Below are positions 31,585-40,063 of a DNA stretch of 64,000 bases, one piece after another. The translations under genes were made by a program, and so were the position numbers. How positions within the stretch are numbered: the stretch's first letter is position 1; every line of letters starts with the position of its first letter. The notes under the pieces are model-generated. The model ran no database searches and was not told the origin of the DNA. It was given only the letters and a program-made list of their open reading frames with translations. This stretch comes from Christiangramia sp. OXR-203 (lineage in GTDB: Bacteria; Bacteroidota; Bacteroidia; Flavobacteriales; Flavobacteriaceae): positions 1,984,001 through 2,048,000 of the forward strand of contig NZ_CP139698.1 in assembly GCF_034372165.1 (NCBI RefSeq), given 5' to 3'.

Positions 31585-33240
31585 GTGACCCTAAAAAATA
31601 CTACTGACCGCTTTTATCTATTATTTATTTGTCTTGCATTTATTTGTCTCATCATTGGTTTAGGTTCTTATGGTCTTGCGGAAAGTAGTGAAGCCAGATA
31701 TGCTGAAATCAGTCGTGAAATGTTTCTTTCAGGTGACTATCTAAATCCACAACTTTTAGGGATTTTTCATTTTCATAAGCCACCTATTACCTATTATATT
31801 ACCTCTTTGGGCTATAAAATATTTGGTATCAATGAATTTGGCGCTAGATTTTTTCTTCAAGTTGCTATTGTAATTCAGCTTCTTCTAATTTATGGTTTAG
31901 CTCATTTACTATTTAGAAGTAGAAAAATTGCTTTTCTCTCCGGATTGATTTATTTCTCCATGCCTATTGTTCTTATATCAAGTCGAAACCTTACTACAGA
32001 TGCATATTTAACCACCTTTATCATGGCAGCTATTTTTAGCTGGCAGTATTACATCAGCAATAAAAAGTTACCTTTTCTCTATCTGTTCTATATACTACTT
32101 GGGTTGTCACTTTTGACTAAAGGTCCGGTTGCACTCTTATTTGTTCTGGTATATATCTTCACCTATAAAATCATATGTAAATCTGGTTTTAAGATCAATA
32201 CACATCATGTATTTGGTGTTTTAATATGCTTAACTATAGGAGCAAGTTGGTTTTTACTTTTAGTGGTTGAAAATCCAAAGCTCTGGGACTATTTTATTGA
32301 AAAACAAATTGCGGGAAGAATGACTGGTAGTTCTTTTAGTGAAAGAGCTAAACCTTTCTGGTATTTTATTCCCATAATATTTGGTTTACTTCTCCCCTGG
32401 CTAGTTGGAAGTATTCCTACTTTTAAATTTAAACTGAAATCTCTTTATAAGACAAAAAATCAATCTCTGGTTTTATTGATATCCAGTAGCCTGTTAATTC
32501 TACTTTTCTCAGTATTTCGTACCAAGCTTATATTATATATCCTTCCTGTATTTTGGATGATGGTTATTTATATAGCCAAACAATTAGAGAGCCTGGACAA
32601 GGAAAGTAAGAAATGCATAAGCCTGGTTTACTTGATAATTTTGACCATACTATTTATTGGTCTTCTTATTTGCTGGTTTTCTGAATTTGAGTTTATTAAT
32701 ATTCATACTTCAGCAATTATCACCTCCTTTTTAGTAACTATATTTTCTTTCGCTGTTCACTATTTCATAGAAAATGATAAAAAATATAAACCGGCAGTAG
32801 TTGGGGCTATTTTTAGTGGTGCTGTACTTTTAATTTCCAGCACTATTTTAAAAACAAATAGCCCATTAATTAACTCTACCCGACATATGGCAAATTTCAT
32901 CAATACTATTTCAAAAGAGAAGGATAAAACCATCTTGGTTTACGACTATTTACTTACTTCTATTCCATTTTATTCTAATGCTGAATATATCACACTACAA
33001 TCCACTCATAGAACAACAGATAGGGAAGTTCAATTTCAGAATAATGAGGATTGGAGGAAACAATTATGGGATGTGAATACTCCTGATGTAATAGCTAATC
33101 TTAAACAGTTATCCAAAGCCCGACATACTTTTCTTTTAGTTCGGAATAAATCGGAATTAAACGAAAATATCCAATTCTTGAGAAATGCGTTTGATCAAAA
33201 AAAGGAGTATCCTAAATGGACGATTTTTTACAATAATTAA
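31585..33240 (+). CDS. ArnT-like GT39 glycosyltransferase
   Basis: This 551-residue polytopic enzyme is expected to move a sugar from a polyprenyl phosphate to an acceptor such as lipid A on the periplasmic face. The first loop motif ESSEARYAEISREM, then HFHKPPITYYITSLGYKIFG, is the ArnT/PMT signature with catalytic acidic residues. About eleven membrane helices follow, then a soluble C-terminal domain (from about residue 430). The start is a GTG at 31585. It is placed with GT2 and LAB_N as a three-gene lipid glycosylation set, but has its own repeat site. Confidence 0.87.
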   Translation: MTLKNTTDRFYLLFICLAFICLIIGLGSYGLAESSEARYAEISREMFLSGDYLNPQLLGIFHFHKPPITYYITSLGYKIFGINEFGARFFLQVAIVIQLLLIYGLAHLLFRSRKIAFLSGLIYFSMPIVLISSRNLTTDAYLTTFIMAAIFSWQYYISNKKLPFLYLFYILLGLSLLTKGPVALLFVLVYIFTYKIICKSGFKINTHHVFGVLICLTIGASWFLLLVVENPKLWDYFIEKQIAGRMTGSSFSERAKPFWYFIPIIFGLLLPWLVGSIPTFKFKLKSLYKTKNQSLVLLISSSLLILLFSVFRTKLILYILPVFWMMVIYIAKQLESLDKESKKCISLVYLIILTILFIGLLICWFSEFEFINIHTSAIITSFLVTIFSFAVHYFIENDKKYKPAVVGAIFSGAVLLISSTILKTNSPLINSTRHMANFINTISKEKDKTILVYDYLLTSIPFYSNAEYITLQSTHRTTDREVQFQNNEDWRKQLWDVNTPDVIANLKQLSKARHTFLLVRNKSELNENIQFLRNAFDQKKEYPKWTIFYNN

Positions 33241-33242
33241 GA

Positions 33243-33299
33243 CTTTAGATTTCCTTTAGAATCTCTTTAGATTCTCAAAAGACTTTTCGTTCATCTTTG
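33243..33299 (+). promoter_or_regulatory. CTTTAGATTT-type repeat site 7 (PAP2 gene 2), best match
   Basis: Three consecutive repeats start at 33243 (CTTTAGATTTC), 33254 (CTTTAGAATCT) and 33265 (CTTTAGATTCT). CATCTTTG begins at 33292, 27 bp after the last start. This is the least degenerate copy and defines the consensus. Confidence 0.7.
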
Positions 33300-33360
33300 C
33301 TATCAGAGAAAATCAAAAGCCTATAGATAACATTTACTCAAATCTAAATTTTACTAATTA

Positions 33361-33948
33361 ATGCTTATCTATTTGCAAAATTTCAAATCTTCATTTTGGA
33401 CAGTAATCATCGTTTGCTGTCTTCTATTTGCTCAGTTTTCTTATGCTCAGGATACAAGTGAGACCATTCCACAAGTTGGCACAGTACAAAAAATAGGTGA
33501 CGTAATATTGATTGCTTTACCTGTTGCGACTTTAGGAACCAGCTTGATTAAGGGGGATAATGAAGGAGCCTGGCAATTTACAAAGGGGCTATTACTTACA
33601 GAAGCAGTCACATTTGGTTTAAAATTAGGGGTAAATAAGCAAAGACCAGATATGAGTAATGATAATTCTTTCCCATCAGGACATACCTCTACCGTTTTTC
33701 ATAGTGCAGGATATATACATAGAAGATATGGTTTTAAATATAGTATACCTGCCTATGCTCTTGCGGGATTTACAGCCGCAAGTCGTATAGATTCCAAGAA
33801 ACATGATATCCTGGATGTTCTTGCCGGAACAGCAATTGGTTTGGGAAGCAACTTAGTCTTCACGACAGAGTATCAACAGGAGCACATGGAATTAACTTAT
33901 GATAATTTTGAAGGGAATCATTTGATCGGCTTTAAATACAAATTTTAG
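33361..33948 (+). CDS. PAP2-family phosphatase 2, secreted or outer-membrane type
   Basis: This 195-residue protein has a signal segment (about 10-30, LLFAQFSYAQ). The PAP2 motifs read NKQRPDMSNDNSFPSGHTS and SRIDSKKHDILDVLAG, the KxxRPD variant common in Bacteroidetes envelope phosphatases, and the protein ends in an aromatic FKYKF. It differs from PAP2 gene 1 in having few transmembrane helices. A lipid A or lipid phosphate substrate is likely from context. The PhoX fragment follows after 4 bp, so both once shared the transcript from repeat site 7. Confidence 0.87.
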   Translation: MLIYLQNFKSSFWTVIIVCCLLFAQFSYAQDTSETIPQVGTVQKIGDVILIALPVATLGTSLIKGDNEGAWQFTKGLLLTEAVTFGLKLGVNKQRPDMSNDNSFPSGHTSTVFHSAGYIHRRYGFKYSIPAYALAGFTAASRIDSKKHDILDVLAGTAIGLGSNLVFTTEYQQEHMELTYDNFEGNHLIGFKYKF

Positions 33949-33952
33949 AAGT

Positions 33953-34159
33953 ATGAATAAAATTGAAACATCTATTTCCACAACAAATAGAAGAAACTTT
34001 ATTAAAAATGCCGTGCTGGCATCTTTAGGTTTTTCAATTTTATCTAGCTGTAATACAGAAGAACTATTTTGTAAACAAGAGGCTGTGGAAGGTATTATAC
34101 CCGATCCAAATGATTATTTAAGCTTACCCCCTGGATTTTCTTATAAAATAATATCATAA
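33953..34159 (+). pseudogene. PhoX/DUF839-like phosphatase, N-terminal fragment
   Basis: The fragment has 68 residues: a Tat-type signal with TNRRNFIKNAVLASLGF, a lipobox-like LSSCNT, then PNDYLSLPPGFSYKIIS, which is the normal beginning of a DUF839 PhoX domain. The family usually runs to several hundred residues, and here the frame stops right after the first strand. The end coincides with the 3' end of the convergent membrane protein gene, so both were cut by one recombination event. Confidence 0.75.
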
Positions 34160-34428
34160 TCTTTGAACAGGTAATAAATCATATATAGGCATAATGCAAT
34201 GGCAACCCCATAAGTAATAATGTACTGGAGAATAAGTGGATCGGTTAAATTTTCAATAGGCAAAAATCCCCCGGTGGCATTGTAAGCGATGTACAGGAGG
34301 CCGAGAATTATATATCTGTGGAAACTAAGGTGCTTAAGATTAATGTTTGCAATGGTAGCAATAACTACAATAAAAGTATCTATCAGCAGGTAAAAAAAGG
34401 TGGTCCAATGTATTGAGGTGCCGAACAT
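34141..34428 (-). pseudogene. Membrane protein N-terminal part, probably truncated
   Basis: This 95-residue fragment has three hydrophobic helices (FFYLLIDTFIVVIATIANI, IILGLLYIAYN, YIITYGVAIALCLYMIYYLF) and ends KDYDIIL immediately at the junction with the PhoX fragment. It resembles the membrane sensor start of longer flavobacterial signalling proteins, so the C-terminal output domain is likely lost. It starts 2 bp after the asparaginase-like gene in the same direction. Being a real short protein is possible but less likely given the junction. Confidence 0.55.
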
Positions 34429-34430
34429 TT

Positions 34431-34922
34431 TTATTCATTTTTAGGCTCAAACTTGTTTGATTCCAGATTTTTGGTAACATTGCTCCAATGAAAAATCCTG
34501 CCATTCATAACCACATAAACATCAGGTTTTAAAAATTGTAAAGCGCAGATTGCATAGCCTAAATTGAATGAAGCATCGGTGTTTGCAGATGATCCTAAAA
34601 TAAAGGAGCCGACAAGGACGATAGTCTTTTTAAGTTCTTCCTTTCCAAAATAAGTCGCGGTATCTTCCATAGTAAAAGTCCCATGGGTTATTAAAATTTT
34701 TTCTGCATTGGAAGCTTTTATTTTTTTTAACAAAAAATTCCTGTCTTCATCGGTAATTGATCGGCTATCCTTAGAAAATGCCCTTTCGATAATATAGGGA
34801 AACGAGACATTGGCCAGGTCAAGAAATTCTCTAATCGCTATTTCGCTTTGCTCTGTTTTATTTTCTGGGTTTTCATAATCCAAGCCTTCAATGGTTCCTC
34901 CTGTTGTAATAATATGTATCAT
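34431..34922 (-). CDS. Short asparaginase-like domain protein
   Basis: This 163-residue protein matches the N-terminal domain of L-asparaginases: HIITTGGTIEGLDY with the nucleophilic Thr region, and ILITHGTFTMEDTATYFG with the second Thr. Full-length type I/II enzymes are about 330 residues, and the C-terminal half is missing. It is found in flavobacterial accessory regions as a stand-alone protein, so it may be complete and have another role, for example nucleotide or amide binding. Both motifs are intact. Confidence 0.75.
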   Translation of the reverse strand: MIHIITTGGTIEGLDYENPENKTEQSEIAIREFLDLANVSFPYIIERAFSKDSRSITDEDRNFLLKKIKASNAEKILITHGTFTMEDTATYFGKEELKKTIVLVGSFILGSSANTDASFNLGYAICALQFLKPDVYVVMNGRIFHWSNVTKNLESNKFEPKNE

Positions 34923-34942
34923 AATTTTATTTTTTATAGAAA

Positions 34943-35110
34943 TTAATGTTTATGGATATTCCCTTTTAACACAAAAAAGTAAAGCAGAAAAGCAGCTATG
35001 ATCAGAAGGACAAGCGCGATAATCCCCTTCACCTTATCTTTTTTTGTGATTTTGTTCTTAGATGGTTTCTGAACTTTTTTCTTTCTTCTATTTCTTCTAT
35101 TTTGGGACAT
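34943..35110 (-). CDS. Small basic single-span membrane protein (55 aa)
   Basis: An ATG at 35110 opens MSQNRRNRRKKKVQKPSKNK, a very basic tail, followed by a transmembrane helix GIIALVLLIIAAFLLYFFVL and the end KGNIHKH. The positive-inside rule puts the basic tail in the cytoplasm. No family is recognised. It lies 20 bp before the asparaginase-like gene on the same strand. Confidence 0.55.
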   Translation of the reverse strand: MSQNRRNRRKKKVQKPSKNKITKKDKVKGIIALVLLIIAAFLLYFFVLKGNIHKH

Positions 35111-35369
35111 TACATTTTGTTATACTATTTCCAATCCATTTTCTGTAAACGGATTGCTTTTAGGACGGCCTATAAAGCTACGCCAACATTGGCAAATACG
35201 GTGTGAAAAAAGCACTTATGACTTAAAGCCGAATGGCAGAGTTATAATGTAACAACAGCTGCCTAGTTTTTCTAAAAACATGCCCTTTTGGAAATTTGTT
35301 TAATTTCCAGAAAATAACTTCATAGGACTTATAAAATCTGATATAATTCATTAAAAGCGGGCACTACCA

Positions 35370-36191
35370 TTATTTTAAAATAAGTACAGGAATTTCTGAT
35401 TTGAAAATCATTTTCCTTCTCAGCCCCAGTTCAGTTAGTTTTTCTATAAAGTCATGTTTCCTGTAAAGTAGCGCCAAAATATCTATGATATTATCTTTCA
35501 AAAAACCGGTTATTTTATCTTCGGTTTTCCCTTCGGAAAAAAGATGAACAGAAATATTCTGCAGATTAAAAAACTCCTCATAATAGTTTTTAATCTCCTG
35601 TTCATTAATAACTTCATCTTTAATTTTGGAAAAATGAAATATAAAAAGGCGTGCGTTAAATGCCTTTAATAGATTAGCCAGAACCTTTAGTTCCCTATCA
35701 GGTTTCAGATTATCTGAATCCAGCGCCAGACAAACTCTTTTTAAATCAAAAGTTTCTAAATCTTCCGGTACTACCAGCACAGGGCAGGGTACATCCTTGC
35801 TCACTTTTTCACTGGTAGTTCCTGCGAGGTAACCTTCTACCTCACCTGCACCTTCTGTCCCCATAATTATCAAACTGGCTTTTTCTTCTGTTGCTAGTTG
35901 ATAAATTATATCTGAAGGTCTTCCTGGGGCTACCATACTCTTATATTTTATTGTCGCCAGACGTGGAAAATTTTCGAGAAATTCCAGCATTTTTTCTTTG
36001 TACAATTTCTGATAAGAACTAAAATTGTCGGGAACCGGATAAACTATAGCCCCATATCCGGCATATTGATAACCTTCAGAATAGGCATGAACAAAGATAA
36101 TTTCTGAATTTAAAGATTCGGCCACCTTTGCGGCATACTCAACTCCAATTTTGGAACTTTGACTAAAATCAATCGGTACTATTATTTTCAT
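35370..36191 (-). CDS. Universal stress protein, two-domain
   Basis: This 273-residue protein has two UspA domains. The first (1-145) is complete: KIIVPIDFSQSSKIGVEYAA, the ATP-binding SLIIMGTEGAGEVEGYLAGT and VPCPVLVVP. The second (about 150-273) is degenerate. It is a cytoplasmic stress factor, common in flavobacterial metal and envelope islands. It stands alone, with 57 bp to the SpoIIAA-like gene upstream on the same strand. Confidence 0.9.
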   Translation of the reverse strand: MKIIVPIDFSQSSKIGVEYAAKVAESLNSEIIFVHAYSEGYQYAGYGAIVYPVPDNFSSYQKLYKEKMLEFLENFPRLATIKYKSMVAPGRPSDIIYQLATEEKASLIIMGTEGAGEVEGYLAGTTSEKVSKDVPCPVLVVPEDLETFDLKRVCLALDSDNLKPDRELKVLANLLKAFNARLFIFHFSKIKDEVINEQEIKNYYEEFFNLQNISVHLFSEGKTEDKITGFLKDNIIDILALLYRKHDFIEKLTELGLRRKMIFKSEIPVLILK

Positions 36192-36248
36192 GGTTTTTTA
36201 ATTTTAATTATACATTCAGTTTTTCAATTAATTATTTAAATAAAAGGT

Positions 36249-36605
36249 TTATTGTTTAATCCACTTTTTGGCAATTTCCTTTTCCTCTAAGTCAAAATAT
36301 TTTACTTCAGCATTGGTAAAAGGTTTCATGAATTTTGTAATCCAGTCCTGCCATTTTTTGTTGCCCACCATCGCGATTTTCTCATAATCTTTTGCATGGG
36401 CAGTATCCATTTTTAGATCTTCCCACAGGCCTGGAAAATCCCAGCCGGTAAAATTCTCCATTTCAAAATACCAGCGTACGTTTAATCCTTTGTCCAAAAT
36501 AGCATGAATAAGGGGATGTACCTTCTCAATATCCATCTCGGTTAAATCTCCCGATGCTCTGGTTGCAATAATATTATCTCCTGAAATCTCAATAATTTGT
36601 AACAT
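36249..36605 (-). CDS. SpoIIAA-like (STAS-type) protein, copy 1
   Basis: This 118-residue member of the SpoIIAA-like family has IIATRASGDLTEMDIEKVHP, VRWYFEMENFTGWD and the C-terminal FTNAEVKYFDLEEKEIAKKW. The family has a STAS-like fold and is thought to bind hydrophobic or protein partners; function is open. Two relatives lie further right: 50805-51164 (intact) and 49559-49776 (broken). They share the FEMENFxGW pattern and the final AKKW/AKEW. Confidence 0.88.
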   Translation of the reverse strand: MLQIIEISGDNIIATRASGDLTEMDIEKVHPLIHAILDKGLNVRWYFEMENFTGWDFPGLWEDLKMDTAHAKDYEKIAMVGNKKWQDWITKFMKPFTNAEVKYFDLEEKEIAKKWIKQ

Positions 36606-36623
36606 ATCTATTTTTATTAATTA

Positions 36624-36800
36624 TTAACCGCCTAAATCGTAAAACCATTCTTCAGCTTTCATAATTCCTTCTTTTATGGCATTTCCCTTAGTATAATTCT
36701 TTTCTATAACCAGACTTTTAGCAATTTCCAGGGCTTTTTCCTTCACTGCAGGATGGAGGCCATCCAAACTGGTTTTAAATTCTTCAAAGGTCCATTCCAT
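36624..36800 (-). CDS. Small conserved protein (58 aa)
   Basis: An ATG at 36800 gives MEWTFEEFKTSLDGLHPAVK with VIEKNYTKGNAIKEGIMKAE and the end EWFYDLGG. It has no membrane segment. It resembles the 61-residue protein at 38145-38330 in its KEEAIxxGIxKAE motif, so both probably belong to one small helical family found beside transporters. It lies 9 bp after the permease gene and 18 bp before the SpoIIAA-like gene, all in one direction. Confidence 0.65.
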   Translation of the reverse strand: MEWTFEEFKTSLDGLHPAVKEKALEIAKSLVIEKNYTKGNAIKEGIMKAEEWFYDLGG

Positions 36801-36809
36801 AGCTTCATT

Positions 36810-38126
36810 TTAATGGTTGAACAGTTCTTTTTCTTTTTCGGGATCTATCTCATTCTTTGACTTTTTGTCCAAAAAATAATCCAGTACGATGCCCACTATA
36901 ATTGCTCCCACAAAAGCAACATACACCTGCCAGTTAAACTGAACTACCAGAGACAGGCTAATAATTATGGCCAAAATGGGTAGGATAGGTACTTTCCCTA
37001 TGGAAAGGGGAACTTTAAAAGGTCTTTCTTTGTCAGGTGCTTTATAACGCAAAACGATGAGTGCAATATTCACAGCTACAAAAACGAGTAACGCCCCTAA
37101 AGAGGACATTCCTGCGACAATTTTAATATCTCCCAATAATAAAAATGCCGCTACCGCAGCCATAACCACCAGTGTAGTTACCCAGGGTACTTTCTGCGCA
37201 TTGGTCTTGGTCATAAATTTTGGAAGCTCGCCCACGCTTGCCATACCGAAAAGCAACCTGCTAATGGAAATAATGCCACTAAAAGCCGCATTAGCCGTAG
37301 CAAAAAGTGCCGCAACTGCCAGGGCTACGGGCAACCAGGAATTTAAATTTGAAGCGGCCAGCGACAATGGGGAATCTACCTTTGCTATTTCTGCGGGGTC
37401 ACTTATATTGAGTACCGTAAAAGATATTAGTAGGTATATAATTGTGGTAAACACCATTGTCAATAAAAATGCCCTCGGAATAGTCTTGCCCGGATTTTTT
37501 ACCTCGGAACCCAATGCTGCCATATGCTCAAAGCCGGTATAAACAAAAAATAAGGTAGCAGTCGCTGCCAGGGTGCCGGAAAAGGACTCCACTTTAAAAA
37601 ATTCTGATTTTGGTGGTCCTGTTTCCAAAAGTCCGACCGCAATAAGAATAAACAATCCCAATAGCTGAATACTGACCATAATGATATTGGCGGTAGATGA
37701 TTTTTTGATGCCCGTAATGCTTATCAATGCAAGAATCAGTAGCACAGCATAGCTAACCAGTAAGGAAGGGATGTTAAAAAACGTATTGAAATACCCTGAA
37801 AAAGCAAGTAGCACCGCGGCGATGGTGGCCGAACTGTGAAATGCAATCGTCCAACCTGTTAGAAAAGATGGAATGTCGATTTTTGGAAAAGCTTTCCGTA
37901 CAAAAATGAATTCTGCACCGGCATTAGGATAGGTAGAGGACAGCTCTGCATACGACATTGCCGAGACACTGGCCGCAATGGCGGCAAAAATAAAACTCAA
38001 CCAAAGGTCTGTTCCCGCCTGTCCAGCGGCTGCACCAATTACAGTATATATTCCAGCACCAACAATGGTACCTACACCATAAAAAGTAAGGCGAAGAGTA
38101 CCCAGAGATTTTTTTAATTCTGCCAT
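36810..38126 (-). CDS. APC-family amino-acid permease
   Basis: This 438-residue protein has about twelve transmembrane helices. It starts LGTLRLTFYGVGTIVGAGIY, the conserved TM1 motif of the amino acid-polyamine-cation superfamily, and has FFVYTGFEHMAALGSEVKNP around TM6. The substrate may be an amino acid or polyamine exchanged with protons. It forms an operon-like run with small genes on both sides and the cation exchanger upstream. Confidence 0.9.
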   Translation of the reverse strand: MAELKKSLGTLRLTFYGVGTIVGAGIYTVIGAAAGQAGTDLWLSFIFAAIAASVSAMSYAELSSTYPNAGAEFIFVRKAFPKIDIPSFLTGWTIAFHSSATIAAVLLAFSGYFNTFFNIPSLLVSYAVLLILALISITGIKKSSTANIIMVSIQLLGLFILIAVGLLETGPPKSEFFKVESFSGTLAATATLFFVYTGFEHMAALGSEVKNPGKTIPRAFLLTMVFTTIIYLLISFTVLNISDPAEIAKVDSPLSLAASNLNSWLPVALAVAALFATANAAFSGIISISRLLFGMASVGELPKFMTKTNAQKVPWVTTLVVMAAVAAFLLLGDIKIVAGMSSLGALLVFVAVNIALIVLRYKAPDKERPFKVPLSIGKVPILPILAIIISLSLVVQFNWQVYVAFVGAIIVGIVLDYFLDKKSKNEIDPEKEKELFNH

Positions 38127-38144
38127 AATACTATTAGTAATATA

Positions 38145-38330
38145 TTATCCATTTCTATCTAAATTCCTTTTTTCCATCTCTGCCTTTACGATACCACGCT
38201 CAATAGCCTCTTCTTTTGAACAATTTTTGTTCAAATAGAAATCTCTTGCATAATTTAATGCTACTGCTCTAATATTTTCATCCAGCACATTTAGCCTCTC
38301 CTGGTAATCCTTAAATAAGTCCTCCTTCAT
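38145..38330 (-). CDS. Small conserved protein (61 aa)
   Basis: The protein starts MKEDLFKDYQERLNVLDENI, is helical and charged, and ends KEEAIERGIVKAEMEKRNLD. It has the same layout as the 58-residue protein at 36624-36800. It lies between the cation exchanger (3 bp) and the permease (18 bp). Function is unknown. Confidence 0.7.
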   Translation of the reverse strand: MKEDLFKDYQERLNVLDENIRAVALNYARDFYLNKNCSKEEAIERGIVKAEMEKRNLDRNG

Positions 38331-38333
38331 TTT

Positions 38334-39332
38334 TTAAAATAGTTTTAGAACAAAAAACACCATAGTTAAGAGATATACAATATACGCTGCATCGAAAACG
38401 AATATCTGCCATCTGCTGAACCCGTGAAGCTCCTTGCTTTGATGAACAAATACCGAATATAAAAGCGGCATCAGTCCTACAAAAGCCAGGTTGACCCAAA
38501 ACAACTGGAAATCTTCGATAGGTGTTGTTACCAATGCCAAAGGAAAAAATGCTATCGTCATGGTAACAGCATTATCGGCAATTACGCTCGTGGTGCCCGC
38601 GGTCACTTCACCTCCTTTTACCACACTCCATGTTTTAAATATTTCTGGGGCAGTCGTCATTATTCCGGTAATAAACAGCCCTCCAACAATTTCGGAAATG
38701 TTCAACACCGAAACAATATTTTCCGTAGCCTTAACAATAAAAAAAGCACCCACGGCTATTGCCATAGCTCCGGCTACTGATAACCACACTTTCTTCTTAT
38801 CCCACTCCACACTTTCCCCTTTTTTCCTGCCTTTTATAATGGCACGCATTAAAAAAGCCGCATAGGCCGCCAGCATAATCCACCCATCAATGGGTTGTAA
38901 CCCACGCCAGGCTTTTGGAAGGGTTAGTATAGCTACCAAAGCAATGATTGCCAGATAGGGGATGGACAATACCGAGACAGAACGTTTGTTCAGGGCCAGC
39001 AGGTTGGTATCTAAATGTTTTTGATGTTCCTTATTGTTTTTAAATTGTTTTCTGGAAGCGAAATAGGCGATGGTTACCATGAGTGGGATGGAAATTATAT
39101 TGGAACCAAGCAAATTTCCTAATCCGATATCAGATACTCCCCGGGCAGCACTTGTAATATTTATCGCCACTTCCGGGCTCGCTGTTACAATAGCTAGGAA
39201 AGCTGCTCCTGCAGAAGCTGTAAGCCCCCATTGCTTACGCAGCATTTTCAAAGGTGTTAGGAGTTGATCAGCACCCCAATGTGCGGCCCAAGCTGCCAAT
39301 CCCAATACTACTACCCAGAGCCAAACGTTCAT
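38334..39332 (-). CDS. Sodium/calcium exchanger family membrane protein
   Basis: This 332-residue CaCA-superfamily protein has ten helices and the two inverted alpha repeats: ASPEVAINITSAARGVSD then GLGNLLGSNIISIP, and GIMTTAPEIFKTW then SVIADNAVTMTI. In repeat one the acidic residue of ASPE is present; repeat two reads TAPE. It is predicted to extrude Ca2+ or another divalent cation against Na+ or H+. It is 2 bp from lspA upstream. Confidence 0.87.
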   Translation of the reverse strand: MNVWLWVVVLGLAAWAAHWGADQLLTPLKMLRKQWGLTASAGAAFLAIVTASPEVAINITSAARGVSDIGLGNLLGSNIISIPLMVTIAYFASRKQFKNNKEHQKHLDTNLLALNKRSVSVLSIPYLAIIALVAILTLPKAWRGLQPIDGWIMLAAYAAFLMRAIIKGRKKGESVEWDKKKVWLSVAGAMAIAVGAFFIVKATENIVSVLNISEIVGGLFITGIMTTAPEIFKTWSVVKGGEVTAGTTSVIADNAVTMTIAFFPLALVTTPIEDFQLFWVNLAFVGLMPLLYSVFVHQSKELHGFSRWQIFVFDAAYIVYLLTMVFFVLKLF

Positions 39333-39334
39333 AA

Positions 39335-40015
39335 CTAATCGATTTTTATAATTGTCCTGTTACTTTCAGTATATTTCAACTTTTTCTTATCCGATATTTT
39401 CTGGTCTTTTTTTTGTTGGCTTTGAAAGATCAGGAGTAAAATCACTCCCGTGCTAATCCAAACATCTGCGGTATTGAATACAGGGTCGAAAAAAGTAAAT
39501 TCATTGCCTCCCCATAATGGCAACCATTCCGGAAGCCTTGTATCAATAATAGGGAAGTACCACATATCCACCACATTGCCATTTAAAAATCCCGCATAAC
39601 CACCGCCTGAGGGGAATATTTCTGCAATGTTGCGAAGTGCGGGATCACTTTTTTCAAAAAACAGTCCGTAAAATGCACCGTCAATCAAATTGCCCAATGC
39701 ACCTGCGTATATAAATGCGGCACAGATTATAAAGACTTTTGCATATCCTTCACGTATCATCTTTTTGATATAAAAGGTCCCCCAAATAATGGCTGCTAAG
39801 CGAAATAGTATTAAAATAAATTTGGCCACATATCCCTCCCCAAATTTAAAGCCCCAGGCCATTCCGGAATTTTCCAAAAAATGCAAGCGAAACCAATCCA
39901 AGCCAAACACGTAGTACTCCTCGCCATAATAAAAATGGGTCTTCACATAAATCTTTATGGCTTGGTCTATTGCCAACAACAGTAAAATCAATAATGCTAC
40001 ATTTCTTTTATTCAT
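39335..40015 (-). CDS. lspA: Lipoprotein signal peptidase (signal peptidase II)
   Basis: This inner-membrane aspartyl protease of about 226 residues cleaves lipoprotein signal peptides. Catalytic-Asp motifs are GNLIDGAFYG and FDPVFNTADVWIS, with the early NSGMAWGF element. The ATG at 40015 (MNKRNVALL) is preferred over a GTG at 40054. It is an accessory copy next to a CDF exporter, an arrangement known from metal-resistance islands (lspA is also found near pbr and czc genes). It may help process the many lipoproteins of this region. Confidence 0.9.
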   Translation of the reverse strand: MNKRNVALLILLLLAIDQAIKIYVKTHFYYGEEYYVFGLDWFRLHFLENSGMAWGFKFGEGYVAKFILILFRLAAIIWGTFYIKKMIREGYAKVFIICAAFIYAGALGNLIDGAFYGLFFEKSDPALRNIAEIFPSGGGYAGFLNGNVVDMWYFPIIDTRLPEWLPLWGGNEFTFFDPVFNTADVWISTGVILLLIFQSQQKKDQKISDKKKLKYTESNRTIIKID

Positions 40016-40063
40016 AATCATTATGTTGTTAGCAATACATATTGTGTCGATCACATATTTAAA

